A stretch of DNA of 64,000 bases from Clostridiaceae bacterium Marseille-Q4143 (lineage in GTDB: Bacteria > Bacillota > Clostridia > Lachnospirales > Lachnospiraceae), in NCBI GenBank assembly GCA_018228645.1, contig CP073693.1:62001-126000 (forward strand), in the 5' to 3' direction. Below the pieces are notes generated by a model, which did not search any database, was not told the DNA's origin, and saw only the letters and a list, made by a program, of their open reading frames with translations. A program made the translations under genes and the position numbers. Shown piece after piece: positions 54,285 to 64,000 of this stretch (positions are counted from its first letter, which is position 1; every line of letters begins with the position of its first letter).

Positions 54285-56423
54285 TTAATTCGCCGGCATT
54301 CCTTCAGTTCCGTCTGTTCCCGTACCAGATGCAGAACCAGTGCTCACATAGATCGTTACTGTTCCATCCGGATCTACGGTTCCGCTTGGACTGTACCGGG
54401 TGACAAATCCGCTTCCCACAGAATCGCTGGATTCCGTTGCCTCACTGATGGTTCCGGTAAATCCTGCGTCTTCCAGCTTTTCTGCCGCTGCTTCATAGGT
54501 CATACCTACGCTGACAGAAGGAATCGTCACTTTTTCTTTTCCCTGGCTGACGGTCATAGTTACGGTGCTTCCCGGCTTTGCAGGGGTTCCTCTGTCCGGC
54601 GTCGTACTGATGACCAGGCCCGGACGGACATCGGAAGAATAGGCTTCCTTCACTGACACTTGAAATCCTGCGGCTGCAAGCTCCTGTTCTGCACGGCTCT
54701 GCTCATGACCGATGACATCGGTCACTTTCACACTGCTCGGTCCACTGCTGAGTACCAGATTCACCTTTGTGCCCTTTGCAGTCTTCGTATTGGCTGCCAC
54801 CGTCTGACTGATCACGAGACCGGAAGTCACCGTATCACTGGCGGCCTCCGTCACGGTTCCTACAGTCAGTCCTGCCGCCTCGATGGCAGCTCTTGCCGTA
54901 GCCTCATCCTTACCTACCACATTCGGAACCGTTACCTCTGTATCTGTCGTGGAAGATGTGCTGTCTGCAGCTGTCGAGGATGTACTGCTTCCGCTGGTTC
55001 CTGAAGAACCGCTTCCTGCAATCGTCACCTCCACAGAGCTTCCAACTTCCACTTTCGTTCCTTCTGCAATATTCTGCTCCATAATCTGACCGGCTGAATA
55101 TTTGGAAGAACTCTCGCTTCCTTTCAGCGTAATATCAATTCCCAGATCCTTCAGCTCGATCTTGGCCTCCGTCATGGTCTTTCCGAGAAGATTCGGCATG
55201 ACCACCGTATTAGCTGATGAACTGTTTCCGTCTTCTGATTCCGTATCCTCATCCGCCGTCTGTTCTGTCTGTTGGCTGTCAGAAGATGAGGTATCGTTTT
55301 TTTCTTTGCCCAGTCCCAGTGCTTTGGATACCAGAAGGAGCACAATCAGTACAATGATGACTGCCAGGACAACACCCGCAACCGTCATAGCCTTCTCGAC
55401 AGCCGGACTCAGTTCTTCGTCATCGTCCTCATCCTCGTCGTCTTCATCATCCTCATATTCGTCATCTTCTTCATCTTCGTCCTCATCACGGGAGGCAGGT
55501 ACCTCCACCTTTCTGGAGTTTCTGATCTTTGAAGACGTTCCTTTATTCATTACAACCGTTCTGGCCTGTTCATCCACATCTATCATCTGGACGAAGTCTC
55601 CATCCGGATCCATCAGAGACTGCTTTAAGTCCGCCAGCAGATCCCCGATATCCTGATATCTGCGATCCGGACTTTTCTCTGTGCATTTCTTAATAATCTG
55701 TTCCAGACTGTAGGGAATATTCTTGCAGTATACGCTGGGCGGAACCATCTCTTCCTGCAAGTGCTTTACTGCAACCGTCACCGCAGTCTCCCCGTCAAAC
55801 GGAACCCGTCCGGTCACCATCTCATACAGCACGATTCCCAGAGAATAGATATCACTTCGGTGATCCACATAACCGCCGCGCGCCTGTTCCGGAGATGCAT
55901 AGTGTACCGATCCCATAGCATTTGCCGTGGTTGTCTGGGAGGTCGTGGCTTTGGCAATGCCAAAATCCGTTACCTTCACCTTTCCCTCTCTGGAAATGAT
56001 AATATTCTGCGGCTTAATATCTCTGTGTACAATATGATTGTTGTGCGCCACCTCCAGTCCTGCACAAACCTGAATGGCAATGCTGGTCGCTTCCTTGATG
56101 GTCAGGCTTCCCTTACGTTCAATGTAATTTTTCAGAGTGATGCCTTCTACCAGCTCCATGACAATGTAATAAATTCCATTTTCATCACCCACATCATAGA
56201 CATTAACGATATTCGGATGGGCAAGACGTGCCGCCGCCTGTGCCTCTTCCTTGAATTTTTTTACGAATGCATCATTTTCGCGAAATTCTTCTTTTAAAAC
56301 TTTCACAGCCACATAACGGTTCAGCTTATGGTCTTTTCCCTTGAAGACTTCTGCCATGCCACCGACGCCTATTTTTTCCAGGATTTCATAGCGGTCACCC
56401 ACAATCGTCCCTACTTTAATCAT
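54285..56423 (-). CDS. pknB: PASTA-domain serine/threonine protein kinase
   Basis: A 712-residue membrane kinase (PrkC/Stk1 type) that senses peptidoglycan fragments. The kinase domain (1-~270) has IGVGGMAEVFKG, VAVKVL, HRDIKPQNI and DFGIAKA. A strongly acidic juxtamembrane stretch (DEDEDEEDDEYEDDEDDEDE, ~313-335) precedes one membrane helix. Four extracellular PASTA repeats (VVMPNLLGKT, TVPNVVGKD, VKVTDVIGHE, VTIPSVSVGM) and a Gly/Thr-rich end follow. Coupled to the phosphatase gene upstream. Controls growth, division or germination by phosphorylation. Confidence 0.96.
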   Translation of the reverse strand: MIKVGTIVGDRYEILEKIGVGGMAEVFKGKDHKLNRYVAVKVLKEEFRENDAFVKKFKEEAQAAARLAHPNIVNVYDVGDENGIYYIVMELVEGITLKNYIERKGSLTIKEATSIAIQVCAGLEVAHNNHIVHRDIKPQNIIISREGKVKVTDFGIAKATTSQTTTANAMGSVHYASPEQARGGYVDHRSDIYSLGIVLYEMVTGRVPFDGETAVTVAVKHLQEEMVPPSVYCKNIPYSLEQIIKKCTEKSPDRRYQDIGDLLADLKQSLMDPDGDFVQMIDVDEQARTVVMNKGTSSKIRNSRKVEVPASRDEDEDEEDDEYEDDEDDEDEDDDEELSPAVEKAMTVAGVVLAVIIVLIVLLLVSKALGLGKEKNDTSSSDSQQTEQTADEDTESEDGNSSSANTVVMPNLLGKTMTEAKIELKDLGIDITLKGSESSSKYSAGQIMEQNIAEGTKVEVGSSVEVTIAGSGSSGTSGSSTSSTAADSTSSTTDTEVTVPNVVGKDEATARAAIEAAGLTVGTVTEAASDTVTSGLVISQTVAANTKTAKGTKVNLVLSSGPSSVKVTDVIGHEQSRAEQELAAAGFQVSVKEAYSSDVRPGLVISTTPDRGTPAKPGSTVTMTVSQGKEKVTIPSVSVGMTYEAAAEKLEDAGFTGTISEATESSDSVGSGFVTRYSPSGTVDPDGTVTIYVSTGSASGTGTDGTEGMPAN

Positions 56424-56438
56424 AATTTTACCTCACTG

Positions 56439-57167
56439 CTATCCTATTTCTACAAGCACTACCGCAATATTGTCCAGTCCGCCATTCCCATTTGCTGTCA
56501 GTATCAGCTCTGCACCGATCTCTGAGAGATCCTTCTCCTGACTGATAATCCGGCAAAGTTCCGTATCCTCCACCATATTACTCAGTCCGTCCGAACAGAG
56601 CAGATATCTGTCTCCCGGTTCCACATGGAATGGAAACAGATCAAGCTGTGCCTCGTCCTGAATGCCAAGCGCCCGTGTGATAATGTTCTTATCCGGGTGC
56701 CGTCTGGCCTCTACGGGACTTAGCTCGCCTTTGCGTACCAATTCTGCCACCAGAGAATGATCTTCTGATATCTGTACGATCTCTCCTCCGGAAATCTCAT
56801 ACAGACGGCTGTCTCCGATGTTTACTGCAAGTGCTTCATTTCCGTATACAGTGAGGACCACCAGTGTGGTTCCCATACCCTGATATTCTTCCCGCTCTGC
56901 AGCTTTTTCGAACAGGCGGTAATTGGCATACCGCACTGCTTTCTGCAGGATCAGTGCCGGGCGCGTTTCTGTACTTTTCTCAATCGATTCCACAATTGTC
57001 TGTACCGCATAGGATGACGCCAGATCACCTGCTTTATGTCCTCCCATGCCGTCCGCAACGATATAAAGATTGGGGAGGTTGCCTACAGGAAGGTCAGACG
57101 CATATACATAATCCTGATTCACTTTTCGCTTCCTGCCGATATCCGTCATTGCAACCGATGTCTGCAC
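56439..57167 (-). CDS. PP2C-family protein serine/threonine phosphatase (PrpC/Stp type)
   Basis: A 242-residue Mn/Mg-dependent phosphatase with GRKRKVNQDYVY, VADGMGGHKAGDLAS, TTLVVLTVYGNEALAVNIGDSRLY and LLCSDGLSN. It reverses the action of the PASTA kinase encoded 15 bases downstream. It starts 3 bases after the rlmN stop. Confidence 0.95.
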   Translation of the reverse strand: MQTSVAMTDIGRKRKVNQDYVYASDLPVGNLPNLYIVADGMGGHKAGDLASSYAVQTIVESIEKSTETRPALILQKAVRYANYRLFEKAAEREEYQGMGTTLVVLTVYGNEALAVNIGDSRLYEISGGEIVQISEDHSLVAELVRKGELSPVEARRHPDKNIITRALGIQDEAQLDLFPFHVEPGDRYLLCSDGLSNMVEDTELCRIISQEKDLSEIGAELILTANGNGGLDNIAVVLVEIG

Positions 57168-57170
57168 TCC

Positions 57171-58214
57171 TCACTCACCTCGCTTTTCCGTATCCATATA
57201 ACTTTTCCGCAACTGCCCGCAGGCTCCGTCTATGTCACGGCCCATTTCTCTTCTAATAGTAACATTAATCCCTGATTTTTCAAGCTTATTTTTGAAGCGC
57301 TGGATAGCTCCGGTATCCGACTGCACATAGTCTCTTTCTTTGATCGGATTTACCGGAATCAGGTTAATGTGACAATTAATATCTTTCACCAGCTCTGTCA
57401 GCTCCCGCGCATCTTCCTCACTGTCATTGACACCGCCTACCAGACTGTATTCGAATGTAATCCGGCGTCCAGTCTGAGAAAAATAATACCTGCAGGCATC
57501 CAGAACTTCTGACAGTTCATATTTGTTTGCCACAGGCATCAGCGTCTTTCTCTTCTCCTGACTGGAAGCATGCAGAGAAAGCGCCAGGGTGATCTGCAGC
57601 TTTTCATCTGCCAGCCGTCTCATATTTGGCACAATACCGCAGGTAGAGACCGTCAGGTTTCTCTGGCTGATGTGAAGTCCTCCCTCGCATGTGAGCAGAT
57701 GGATAAACCGAAGCAGTGCATCATAATTATCCAGCGGCTCTCCGGTTCCCATGACGACCACATTATGCACACGCTCCTTTGACCATTTCTGAATCTGATA
57801 GATCTGATCCAGCATTTCCGAGGGTTTCAATCCTCTCTCCAGACCGTCCAGAGTGGACGCACAGAACCGGCAGCCCATGCGACAGCCTACCTGAGAAGAT
57901 ATGCAGACAGAATTGCCGTGATGATACTTCATCAATACACTTTCAATGACATTTCCATCGGACAGTCGGAACAGAAATTTACTGGTTTCATCTATTTTCG
58001 ACGTCTGCACCCGCACCAGTGTAAGGTGCGGCAATTCATAATTTTCCTTTAATTTTTCTCTCAATCCCTTTGACAGGTTAGTCATCTCATCGAAATCATC
58101 TACAAGACGTTCATGCAGCCAGCTGTAGATCTGCGCCGCCCGAAACTTCTTCTCACCGATGGATTCCATCTCCTGTGTCAGTTCACTCAGTGTCAGAGAT
58201 TTGATATCAGTCAT
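57171..58214 (-). CDS. rlmN: 23S rRNA (adenine(2503)-C2)-methyltransferase, radical SAM
   Basis: A 347-residue radical SAM enzyme that methylates A2503 of 23S rRNA (and often A37 of tRNA). The cluster motif is GCRMGCRFCAST, with VVMGTGEPLDNYDALL, LALSLHASSQEKR and the C-terminal methyl-carrier Cys in DGACGQL. The ATG at 58212-58214 is used (GAGAGGAAG upstream); it overlaps the rsmB stop by 8 bases (ATGACTGA). Confidence 0.96.
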   Translation of the reverse strand: MTDIKSLTLSELTQEMESIGEKKFRAAQIYSWLHERLVDDFDEMTNLSKGLREKLKENYELPHLTLVRVQTSKIDETSKFLFRLSDGNVIESVLMKYHHGNSVCISSQVGCRMGCRFCASTLDGLERGLKPSEMLDQIYQIQKWSKERVHNVVVMGTGEPLDNYDALLRFIHLLTCEGGLHISQRNLTVSTCGIVPNMRRLADEKLQITLALSLHASSQEKRKTLMPVANKYELSEVLDACRYYFSQTGRRITFEYSLVGGVNDSEEDARELTELVKDINCHINLIPVNPIKERDYVQSDTGAIQRFKNKLEKSGINVTIRREMGRDIDGACGQLRKSYMDTEKRGE

Positions 58215-59502
58215 TTCTCTTCCTCTCCAGTTTTGCGATAAAGAAGCCGTCCCAGGTATCCACACCCGGCAGCATCTGTATCTGTTCTTTTAAGATAAAC
58301 GGACAGTTCTCAAGAAACCATTCCACATTTTTTTCATTTTCTTTCTTATGTACCGTGCAGGTACTGTAGACGAGTGTTCCGCCCGGTTTTACATACTGCC
58401 AGACCGTAGAAAGAATCTTGCGCTGGAGTTCCACAAGCTCTGCCTGCTGCTCCTGCGTCATACGGTATTTCAGATCTGTCTTCTTGCTGAGCACACCAAG
58501 TCCTGAGCAGGGAATATCCGCCAGCACTACATCTGCCTTTTCCACAGATGCCTCATCCAGAACTGTGGCATCCATCTGTACGGCACGAATATTCTGTGCG
58601 GCTGTACGCTCAATATTCTCTTCGATCAGTCCCACCTTATATTCGGTCAGATCTCTGGCTTCCACCATGCCGGTACCATGCATAAGATCAGCCAGATGAA
58701 GGCTCTTGCCGCCAGGCGCTGCGCAGACGTCAATGCAGTAATCCCCTTCCCTGGGATCAGCCATGAGTGCTGCTTTCATGGAGCTTACATCCTGTACCTG
58801 GAAAAGTCCTTCCCTGAAAGACGGAAGAGCCCGCAGATAATCATATCCACTGATGGCAAGCGCGCAATCTGCTTCTTCCACAGTCTGCACCTGCGCACCT
58901 TCCTCTTCCAGACGTGCAGCCAACTCATCCCGGCTGATTTTTGACAGGTTGACACGGATAGTTGTCGGTTTGTCCCGATACTGATCCGCCAGCATCTGAG
59001 TTGCTTTTTCCTCCCCATATTCAGAAATCCACTGATCCACTATCCACTTTGGAGTGGAATACTGAATGGACAGGTCTTCAAATTTCATATCCGGAAGTTC
59101 CCGCGCAATATTTCGAAGAACTCCATTTACAAACCCTTTCAGGCTGTAAAATCCTTTTTTCTGCGCCATTTTCACTGCCTCATTGCAGACAGCGGAGTCT
59201 GGAATCTGATCCATATATTTCAACTGATACACGGACAGTCTCAGAAGATTTCGGATCACCGGTTTCATTTTCTTTACCGGAACTTTGGAGCAGCGGTTGA
59301 TGATCGCATCCAGTTCCAGCATCCGCTCCAGCGTTCCTTCACAGAGACGGGTCAGAAATGCCCGCTCTTTTTTATCGAGGTACTGGTATTTCTCCAACAT
59401 GCCTCTCATAACCACATGACTGTAACCGCCTTTTTCCACTGTCTCCAGCAGAAAATCAAGCGCCAACGCCCGGGTATTTACCTTTGCTCCCTGATCAGTC
59501 AC
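58207..59502 (-). CDS. rsmB: 16S rRNA (cytosine(967)-C5)-methyltransferase
   Basis: A 431-residue enzyme with an N-terminal NusB-like RNA-binding domain (TRALALDFLLETVEKGGYSH), the SAM site DVCAAPGGKSLHLADLM, and the catalytic Cys motifs ADIPCSGLGVLS and YSTCTVHKKENEKNVEWF. The start is GTG at 59500-59502, overlapping the stop of the metallopeptidase gene (GTGACTGA) with GGAGG upstream. The track's longer frame lies inside that gene. Confidence 0.93.
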   Translation of the reverse strand: MTDQGAKVNTRALALDFLLETVEKGGYSHVVMRGMLEKYQYLDKKERAFLTRLCEGTLERMLELDAIINRCSKVPVKKMKPVIRNLLRLSVYQLKYMDQIPDSAVCNEAVKMAQKKGFYSLKGFVNGVLRNIARELPDMKFEDLSIQYSTPKWIVDQWISEYGEEKATQMLADQYRDKPTTIRVNLSKISRDELAARLEEEGAQVQTVEEADCALAISGYDYLRALPSFREGLFQVQDVSSMKAALMADPREGDYCIDVCAAPGGKSLHLADLMHGTGMVEARDLTEYKVGLIEENIERTAAQNIRAVQMDATVLDEASVEKADVVLADIPCSGLGVLSKKTDLKYRMTQEQQAELVELQRKILSTVWQYVKPGGTLVYSTCTVHKKENEKNVEWFLENCPFILKEQIQMLPGVDTWDGFFIAKLERKRND

Positions 59503-60199
59503 GTCTTCTGTTACCTCCAAAAAGAAGAATAAGACGCAGCATGGACAGAATGGAGGCTGCAGCTGCCGCCACATAGGTCATGGCTGCCGCAGACAATACC
59601 TTTCTGGTGCCCTTTAATTCTTCCTGATCCAGCATACCTGTTTCTTCCAGAATCCGCACGGCTCTCGCAGATGCATTGAACTCTACCGGAAGGGTGATCA
59701 GCTGGAATAAAACACCGAAGAAAAAGCACAGTAATCCGATCTGAATCAGCAGATAAGATCTGGCAAATAAAAGACCTACCAAAAGAATCGGCCATGCGAT
59801 CTGAGTTCCGATATTGGCCACAGGTACAAATGCACTGCGGAAACGAAGTGGTACATAGTCCACATCGTCCTGAATAGCATGCCCGCACTCATGGGCTGCC
59901 ACACCAACTGCTGCTACGGAACGAGAACCATAGACACTATCAGAAAGACGAAGTACTTTCGCCTTCGGATCATAGTGATCTGTCAGATTTCCGCTGATAT
60001 GCTCCACACGGACACCATAAATGCCCGCATTTTTTAAAATCTGCTGAGCTGCCTCCGCGCCGGTAAGTCCCGAACGGCTGTATACTTTTGCATATCTGCT
60101 GTAGGTGCTTTTTACCTTCGCGGATGCCCACAGGGACAATAACGCACCGATTAATACCAGAATGTACGTGGGATCATAATAATAACCATAACCTAACAT
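59495..60199 (-). CDS. Zinc-dependent membrane metallopeptidase, YugP family
   Basis: A 234-residue membrane protein with an N-terminal helix, the zinc motif VAAHECGHAIQDD near residue 108, and three further hydrophobic segments. The conserved LPVEFNASARAVRIL includes the likely third ligand. YugP-like proteases are widespread in Firmicutes; their substrate is not known. The gene lies 3 bases after fmt and overlaps rsmB. Confidence 0.92.
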   Translation of the reverse strand: MLGYGYYYDPTYILVLIGALLSLWASAKVKSTYSRYAKVYSRSGLTGAEAAQQILKNAGIYGVRVEHISGNLTDHYDPKAKVLRLSDSVYGSRSVAAVGVAAHECGHAIQDDVDYVPLRFRSAFVPVANIGTQIAWPILLVGLLFARSYLLIQIGLLCFFFGVLFQLITLPVEFNASARAVRILEETGMLDQEELKGTRKVLSAAAMTYVAAAAASILSMLRLILLFGGNRRRD

Positions 60200-60202
60200 G
60201 AT

Positions 60203-61147
60203 TTACTCCTGTTCTGCCTTCAACACTGTGCCCGGTTCAATTTTATAGCCGCGTAAGAATGCACCTGCATCCATCCGCGCTTTTCCTGCCAGCTGAATCT
60301 CTGTCAGTGCCAGTCTTCCCTCTCCGGTCTGCACAATCATAGCTTTCTTTGTTACTTCCAGTATTTCACCACAGGTTCCTTTTGATGCTCCCTCTTCCTC
60401 CGGCAGCACATCACACTGCCAGATCTTCATGGTCTTTCCGTTCAATGTGGTATATGCACTGGGCCACGGGTTCAGACCTCTGACCAGACGCTCGATGGAC
60501 ACTGCATCTTTTGTCCAGTCAATATTTCCCATGCTTTTCTTCAGCATAGACGCATAGGCAGTCGGGGATTCTCCCTGTTTTTCCGCTGCAATCTCACCCA
60601 GTTCCAGTTTTGCAAGTGTTTCCACACAGAGCTTTGCTCCTGCAATGCTCAACTTATCAAAAAGACTTCCCCCAGTCTCTTTTTCATCCAACGGAACGAT
60701 AACCTTGGACAACATATCACCGGTATCCAGTCCCTCATCCATCTGCATGATGGTAACTCCGGATTCTTTCTCTCCGTCAATGACCGCCCACTGGATCGGT
60801 GCCGCTCCCCGGTATTTAGGCAACAGGGATGCATGTACATTGACACATCCAAATTTTTTCATATGAAGGATTCTGGAAGGAATCAGCTGACCAAATGCTG
60901 CTACTACAATTACATCTGCCGGTGTCTGTTCCAGCATATCTGCTGCTTCCCTTACCTTTGCCGGCTGGAATACCGGCAGTCCCAGATGCTCTGCCGCTGC
61001 TTTTACAGGGGTTGGCTGCAGGGCATGCCCGCGCCCCTTCGGCTTGTCCGGCTGACTCACTACCAGTGTAATCTCATGCCCGGCTTCATGAAGTGCTTCC
61101 AGCGTTCCCACTGCAAAATCCGGTGTTCCCATAAAAATAACTTTCAT
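60203..61147 (-). CDS. fmt: Methionyl-tRNA formyltransferase
   Basis: A 314-residue enzyme that formylates initiator Met-tRNA. It begins KVIFMGTPDFAVGTLEAL, has the catalytic segment NVHASLLPKYRGAAPIQWA and QMDEGLDTGDML, and the usual C-terminal OB fold. It is paired with def, which starts upstream in the same operon; the gap is 5 bases. Confidence 0.97.
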   Translation of the reverse strand: MKVIFMGTPDFAVGTLEALHEAGHEITLVVSQPDKPKGRGHALQPTPVKAAAEHLGLPVFQPAKVREAADMLEQTPADVIVVAAFGQLIPSRILHMKKFGCVNVHASLLPKYRGAAPIQWAVIDGEKESGVTIMQMDEGLDTGDMLSKVIVPLDEKETGGSLFDKLSIAGAKLCVETLAKLELGEIAAEKQGESPTAYASMLKKSMGNIDWTKDAVSIERLVRGLNPWPSAYTTLNGKTMKIWQCDVLPEEEGASKGTCGEILEVTKKAMIVQTGEGRLALTEIQLAGKARMDAGAFLRGYKIEPGTVLKAEQE

Positions 61148-61152
61148 GAACC

Positions 61153-61632
61153 TTATTCCTCCTCATCGTCTGTATAAGTGACGTCGTGAAGGTCTCCTTC
61201 TACCAGATCTACATAGAGTTTTCCGTCCAGATGATCACACTCATGGCAGATTGCCCTTGCCAGCAGTTCGGTACCTTCCAGTTCGTACCACTCACCGTCT
61301 TCGCCCATAAAACGTACTGTCACTTCATTCGGTCTGGTCACCGTGCCGGCTTTTCCAGGTACGCTTAAACATCCCTCATCTCCAGTCTGAGAGCCTTCCG
61401 TCTTTATGATCTCCGGATTGATCAGGACGATCGGTCCCTCTCCCACATCGATCACAACGATCCGTTTCAGGATTCCCACCTGCGGAGCTGCCAGTCCCAC
61501 ACCGTTGGACTCATACATAGTCTCCAGCATATCATCTACCAGTTCCACAATCTTCGGCGTGATTTCTTTTACTTCTTTACTTGTTTTACGGAGAATCGGA
61601 TCTCCTTCAAATCTCAGATTACGAATTGCCAT
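61153..61632 (-). CDS. def: Peptide deformylase
   Basis: A 159-residue Fe/Zn enzyme that removes the formyl group from nascent proteins. All three motifs are present: [18 protein letters not shown] (metal Cys) and [10 protein letters not shown] (metal His pair). Lies between priA and fmt, 5 bases before fmt. Confidence 0.97.
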   Translation of the reverse strand: MAIRNLRFEGDPILRKTSKEVKEITPKIVELVDDMLETMYESNGVGLAAPQVGILKRIVVIDVGEGPIVLINPEIIKTEGSQTGDEGCLSVPGKAGTVTRPNEVTVRFMGEDGEWYELEGTELLARAICHECDHLDGKLYVDLVEGDLHDVTYTDDEEE

Positions 61633-61645
61633 ATCTTTCCCCTCC

Positions 61646-63880
61646 TTAATATGCCTGAAATGGGTTCATGTCAAACTGTACACGGATTTTTTCCCATCCG
61701 GCATCCATTTCCAGATAATGTTCTGTTTTGTTTTTTATAAGAAGCAGTTTTTCTTCCTGCCTGCTTTTCAAATAAATTACTTTGCGGTACCGGTCATTAA
61801 GCCTTGTAAGCGCCGCATCCGCAGGACCAATCATTAAAACTTCCTGCTGCTGCATTTCCCGAATAAATATTCCCAGAGCCTTTGTCTTCTCCTCCAGCAG
61901 TTCCTGATCTCCCGCTGACAGGTAAATCCCCATCATGGTCTCTACCGGCGGATATCCCATAAGATTCCGATAGGCAATCTCCTGCCGATAAAAGGCTTCA
62001 TAATCCTGCTTCACCGCCGCCTGAATGCTGTAATGCTCCGGCATATAGGTCTGGATCACGGCTTCTCCGGCCTGCTCACCCCGGCCTGCCCGGCCTGCTG
62101 CCTGTGTCAGCAGCTGGAATGTTCTCTCTGCCGCCCGGTAATCCGATGCATACAGCGAAATATCTGCTGCCAGCACCCCGACCAGTGTCACATTAGGAAA
62201 ATCATGCCCCTTCACGATCATCTGGGTTCCTACCAGCACATCTGCCTCTCCTTTTCCGAAAGCGGAAAGGATCTTCTCATAGCTTTCCCTTGTTCTCGTC
62301 GTATCATAATCCATTCGAAGAACCCGGGCCTTTGGAAAATATTTTTTTACTTCTCTCTCGATCTGCTGGGTTCCCGCCCGGAATCCGGAAATATACGGTG
62401 AACCGCAGGTCGGGCATGCTTTCGGCATCCGGATCTGATATCCGCAGTAATGACATTTAAGGCTTCCGTCTCCGTGAAGGGACAAGGTCACATCACAGTG
62501 AGGACACCGAATCGCTTTTCCGCAGGACCTGCAGGATACAAATCCCGACAGTCCGCGGCGATTCAGAAACAGCATCATCTGCTGCCCTTTTTTCATTCGG
62601 TCGTCCATGGCTGAATACAGTCTCCTGCTGAAGATGCTCCTGTTTCCCGCTTTCAGTTCTTCCCTCAGATCCACTACAGATACCTCCGGAAGGACTGCCC
62701 TGCCGATCCGCCGATCCAGCCGGTACCAGCCGTATTGTCCGTTTCTCGCATGAAATGCTGTCTCTACAGACGGCGTCGCACTTCCTAGGATCACAGAAGC
62801 CCCGCACAGGGAGGCCCGGTAAACAGCCGCCTCTCTGGCGTCATATCTCGGAACTGTCTCGCTTTTATAAGCACCTTCATGTTCCTCATCGATAATAATA
62901 AGCCCAATTTGTGAAAATGGTGTAAACAATGCAGATCTCGGCCCGATCATTACATCAATGCTGCCTTCCCTGGCACGAACAAACTGATCATACCGTTCGC
63001 CGTCCGACAGCCGGGAATGCATGACTGACACCCGATCGCCAAACCGCTCATAGAACCGTCTGACCGTCTGAAAGGTAAGGGCTATCTCCGGAATCAGTAC
63101 AATAGCCTGTTTGCCTTCTTCTGTGATCCGGGCAATCAGTTCCATATAGACTTCCGTCTTGCCGCTTCCGGTCACTCCCTGCAGAAGATAGGTCTTCCGG
63201 ATTCCTTTCTCGTATTCACTAAAGATTCCATCCACTGCCGCCTGCTGCTCCTCCGTGAGCAGCACTGTTCCTTCTTTCTGCTCAAAATGTCCTTCAAATG
63301 GATTCCGATACTGGATCCTGGACTCCTGCACAAGGATACCATCTTCCTCGAATTTTCGGATCACCGGTGCGGTCACTTTATAGCGATCGGCGGCTTCTTT
63401 TTTATCCAGTACGCCGCCATGGTCAAGAAGAGCTGCCAGCAGCCTTGCCTTCGCCCGAAAATTTTTATGAAGCGCATCTTTCAAAAGTGCTTCGCCCTGC
63501 TCTTTGGACACGATAAGCCGAAGCCTGACCTCTTTTTTCTCTGCAATCTCCTGCTTCACCGGAAGTACGGTCTTCAGTGCCTGGTTCATGGTCGAACCAT
63601 AACGTTCCTTCATCCATGCCGCCATGGCAATGAGCTGGGATTCCGCGCGCACGCCGCCTTCCATGATTCTGTCAAGTTCCTTGATCTTTTCCGGCGGATA
63701 ATCCGGTGTATCCGTAAAACCCACCACATAGCCTTTCATGGGCCGGTTGCCGTTTCCAAATGGAAACTGAACCTGCATTCCTGTTTTCAGATGTTCTTTC
63801 AGATGTTCCGGTATCCGGTACTGAAACACCCGGTCCAGTTTCTCGTGGGAGATATCCACGATCACATTGGCGTATTCCAT
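61646..63880 (-). CDS. priA: Primosomal protein N' (replication-restart helicase)
   Basis: A 744-residue DExH helicase that reloads the replisome at stalled forks. It has an N-terminal 3'-DNA-binding domain, Walker [25 protein letters not shown], a paired-Cys zinc insert ([14 protein letters not shown] ... CHYCG ... CPTCGS) and the C-terminal helicase motifs ([27 protein letters not shown]). It starts directly at the stop of murE. Confidence 0.97.
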   Translation of the reverse strand: MEYANVIVDISHEKLDRVFQYRIPEHLKEHLKTGMQVQFPFGNGNRPMKGYVVGFTDTPDYPPEKIKELDRIMEGGVRAESQLIAMAAWMKERYGSTMNQALKTVLPVKQEIAEKKEVRLRLIVSKEQGEALLKDALHKNFRAKARLLAALLDHGGVLDKKEAADRYKVTAPVIRKFEEDGILVQESRIQYRNPFEGHFEQKEGTVLLTEEQQAAVDGIFSEYEKGIRKTYLLQGVTGSGKTEVYMELIARITEEGKQAIVLIPEIALTFQTVRRFYERFGDRVSVMHSRLSDGERYDQFVRAREGSIDVMIGPRSALFTPFSQIGLIIIDEEHEGAYKSETVPRYDAREAAVYRASLCGASVILGSATPSVETAFHARNGQYGWYRLDRRIGRAVLPEVSVVDLREELKAGNRSIFSRRLYSAMDDRMKKGQQMMLFLNRRGLSGFVSCRSCGKAIRCPHCDVTLSLHGDGSLKCHYCGYQIRMPKACPTCGSPYISGFRAGTQQIEREVKKYFPKARVLRMDYDTTRTRESYEKILSAFGKGEADVLVGTQMIVKGHDFPNVTLVGVLAADISLYASDYRAAERTFQLLTQAAGRAGRGEQAGEAVIQTYMPEHYSIQAAVKQDYEAFYRQEIAYRNLMGYPPVETMMGIYLSAGDQELLEEKTKALGIFIREMQQQEVLMIGPADAALTRLNDRYRKVIYLKSRQEEKLLLIKNKTEHYLEMDAGWEKIRVQFDMNPFQAY

Positions 63881-64000
63881 CTATTTCTCTGACAGCTCCT
63901 TCAGTACTTCCTGGATCAGTACTCTCTCATCCATGGGATATTTTACCCCTTTGATCTCCTGGTAATCCTCATGACCCTTACCGGCCAGCACGATGACATC
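63881..64000 (-). CDS. murE: UDP-N-acetylmuramyl-tripeptide synthetase, C-terminus only
   Basis: Only the last 39 codons are in the window. They read [18 protein letters not shown] followed by [18 protein letters not shown], the conserved MurE C-terminus. The enzyme adds the third amino acid (usually meso-diaminopimelate) to UDP-MurNAc-L-Ala-D-Glu. Its TAG stop is immediately followed by the priA start, so the two are coupled. Confidence 0.9.
   Translation of the reverse strand, partial: DVIVLAGKGHEDYQEIKGVKYPMDERVLIQEVLKELSEK

Overview
The window comes from a low-to-mid GC, Gram-positive anaerobe, most likely a gut Lachnospiraceae (Clostridia); the genus cannot be fixed from the sequence alone. 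The evidence is the block murE-priA-def-fmt-Zn peptidase-rsmB-rlmN-PP2C-PASTA kinase-rsgA-rpe-thiN (a Firmicutes order), strong GGAGG-type ribosome binding sites, a class B sortase, cobalamin and glycine riboswitches, and Lachnospiraceae-style surface proteins and PD-(D/E)XK nuclease. No tRNA, rRNA, CRISPR array, prophage or intact insertion sequence was seen.

Left part (1-11.9 kb): a partial AraC regulator, then a long minus-strand operon. It is headed by a cobalamin riboswitch with its own promoter and terminator, followed by a five-gene peptide/nickel-type ABC importer, an orphan type I solute-binding lipoprotein, a MATE exporter and a LysR regulator. A methyltransferase and a second, related LysR regulator lie just upstream on the same strand. 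From 12 to 18.8 kb a TetR regulator, an MMPL/RND exporter and a 1251-residue GLUG-repeat membrane protein form one group. A His-rich zinc/cadmium-type P-ATPase with an ArsR/SmtB-like operator, nudC and a class B sortase follow.

Middle (23.6-33.9 kb): an accessory block, all on the minus strand, with a LysR regulator, a small HTH protein and a relic of a mobile-element ORF at its upstream end. It encodes two aldo-keto reductases, an iron alcohol dehydrogenase, a carboxymuconolactone decarboxylase-cupin fusion, two cytoplasmic flavin reductases, two lipoprotein flavodoxins, a cytochrome b561-like DUF4405 membrane protein and two lipoprotein esterases. One esterase has lost the segment carrying its catalytic serine, and a decayed lipoprotein gene ends the block. 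The gene set suggests aldehyde/quinone reduction coupled to an extracytoplasmic flavin/heme redox chain; this is inference.

Right part (34-64 kb): mostly core genes. These are a Cys-rich protein of unknown function, murD, glpK, a cytidylate kinase-like protein, a ComEC-like metallo-beta-lactamase protein, a glycine riboswitch with a Na+/alanine-glycine symporter, an S1-domain protein, an oleate hydratase with a membrane-type N-terminus, rpsB-tsf with a structured leader, a SNF2 helicase relic, a large secreted repeat protein, a PD-(D/E)XK nuclease, and then the conserved thiN-to-murE block, in which neighbouring genes overlap or lie a few bases apart.
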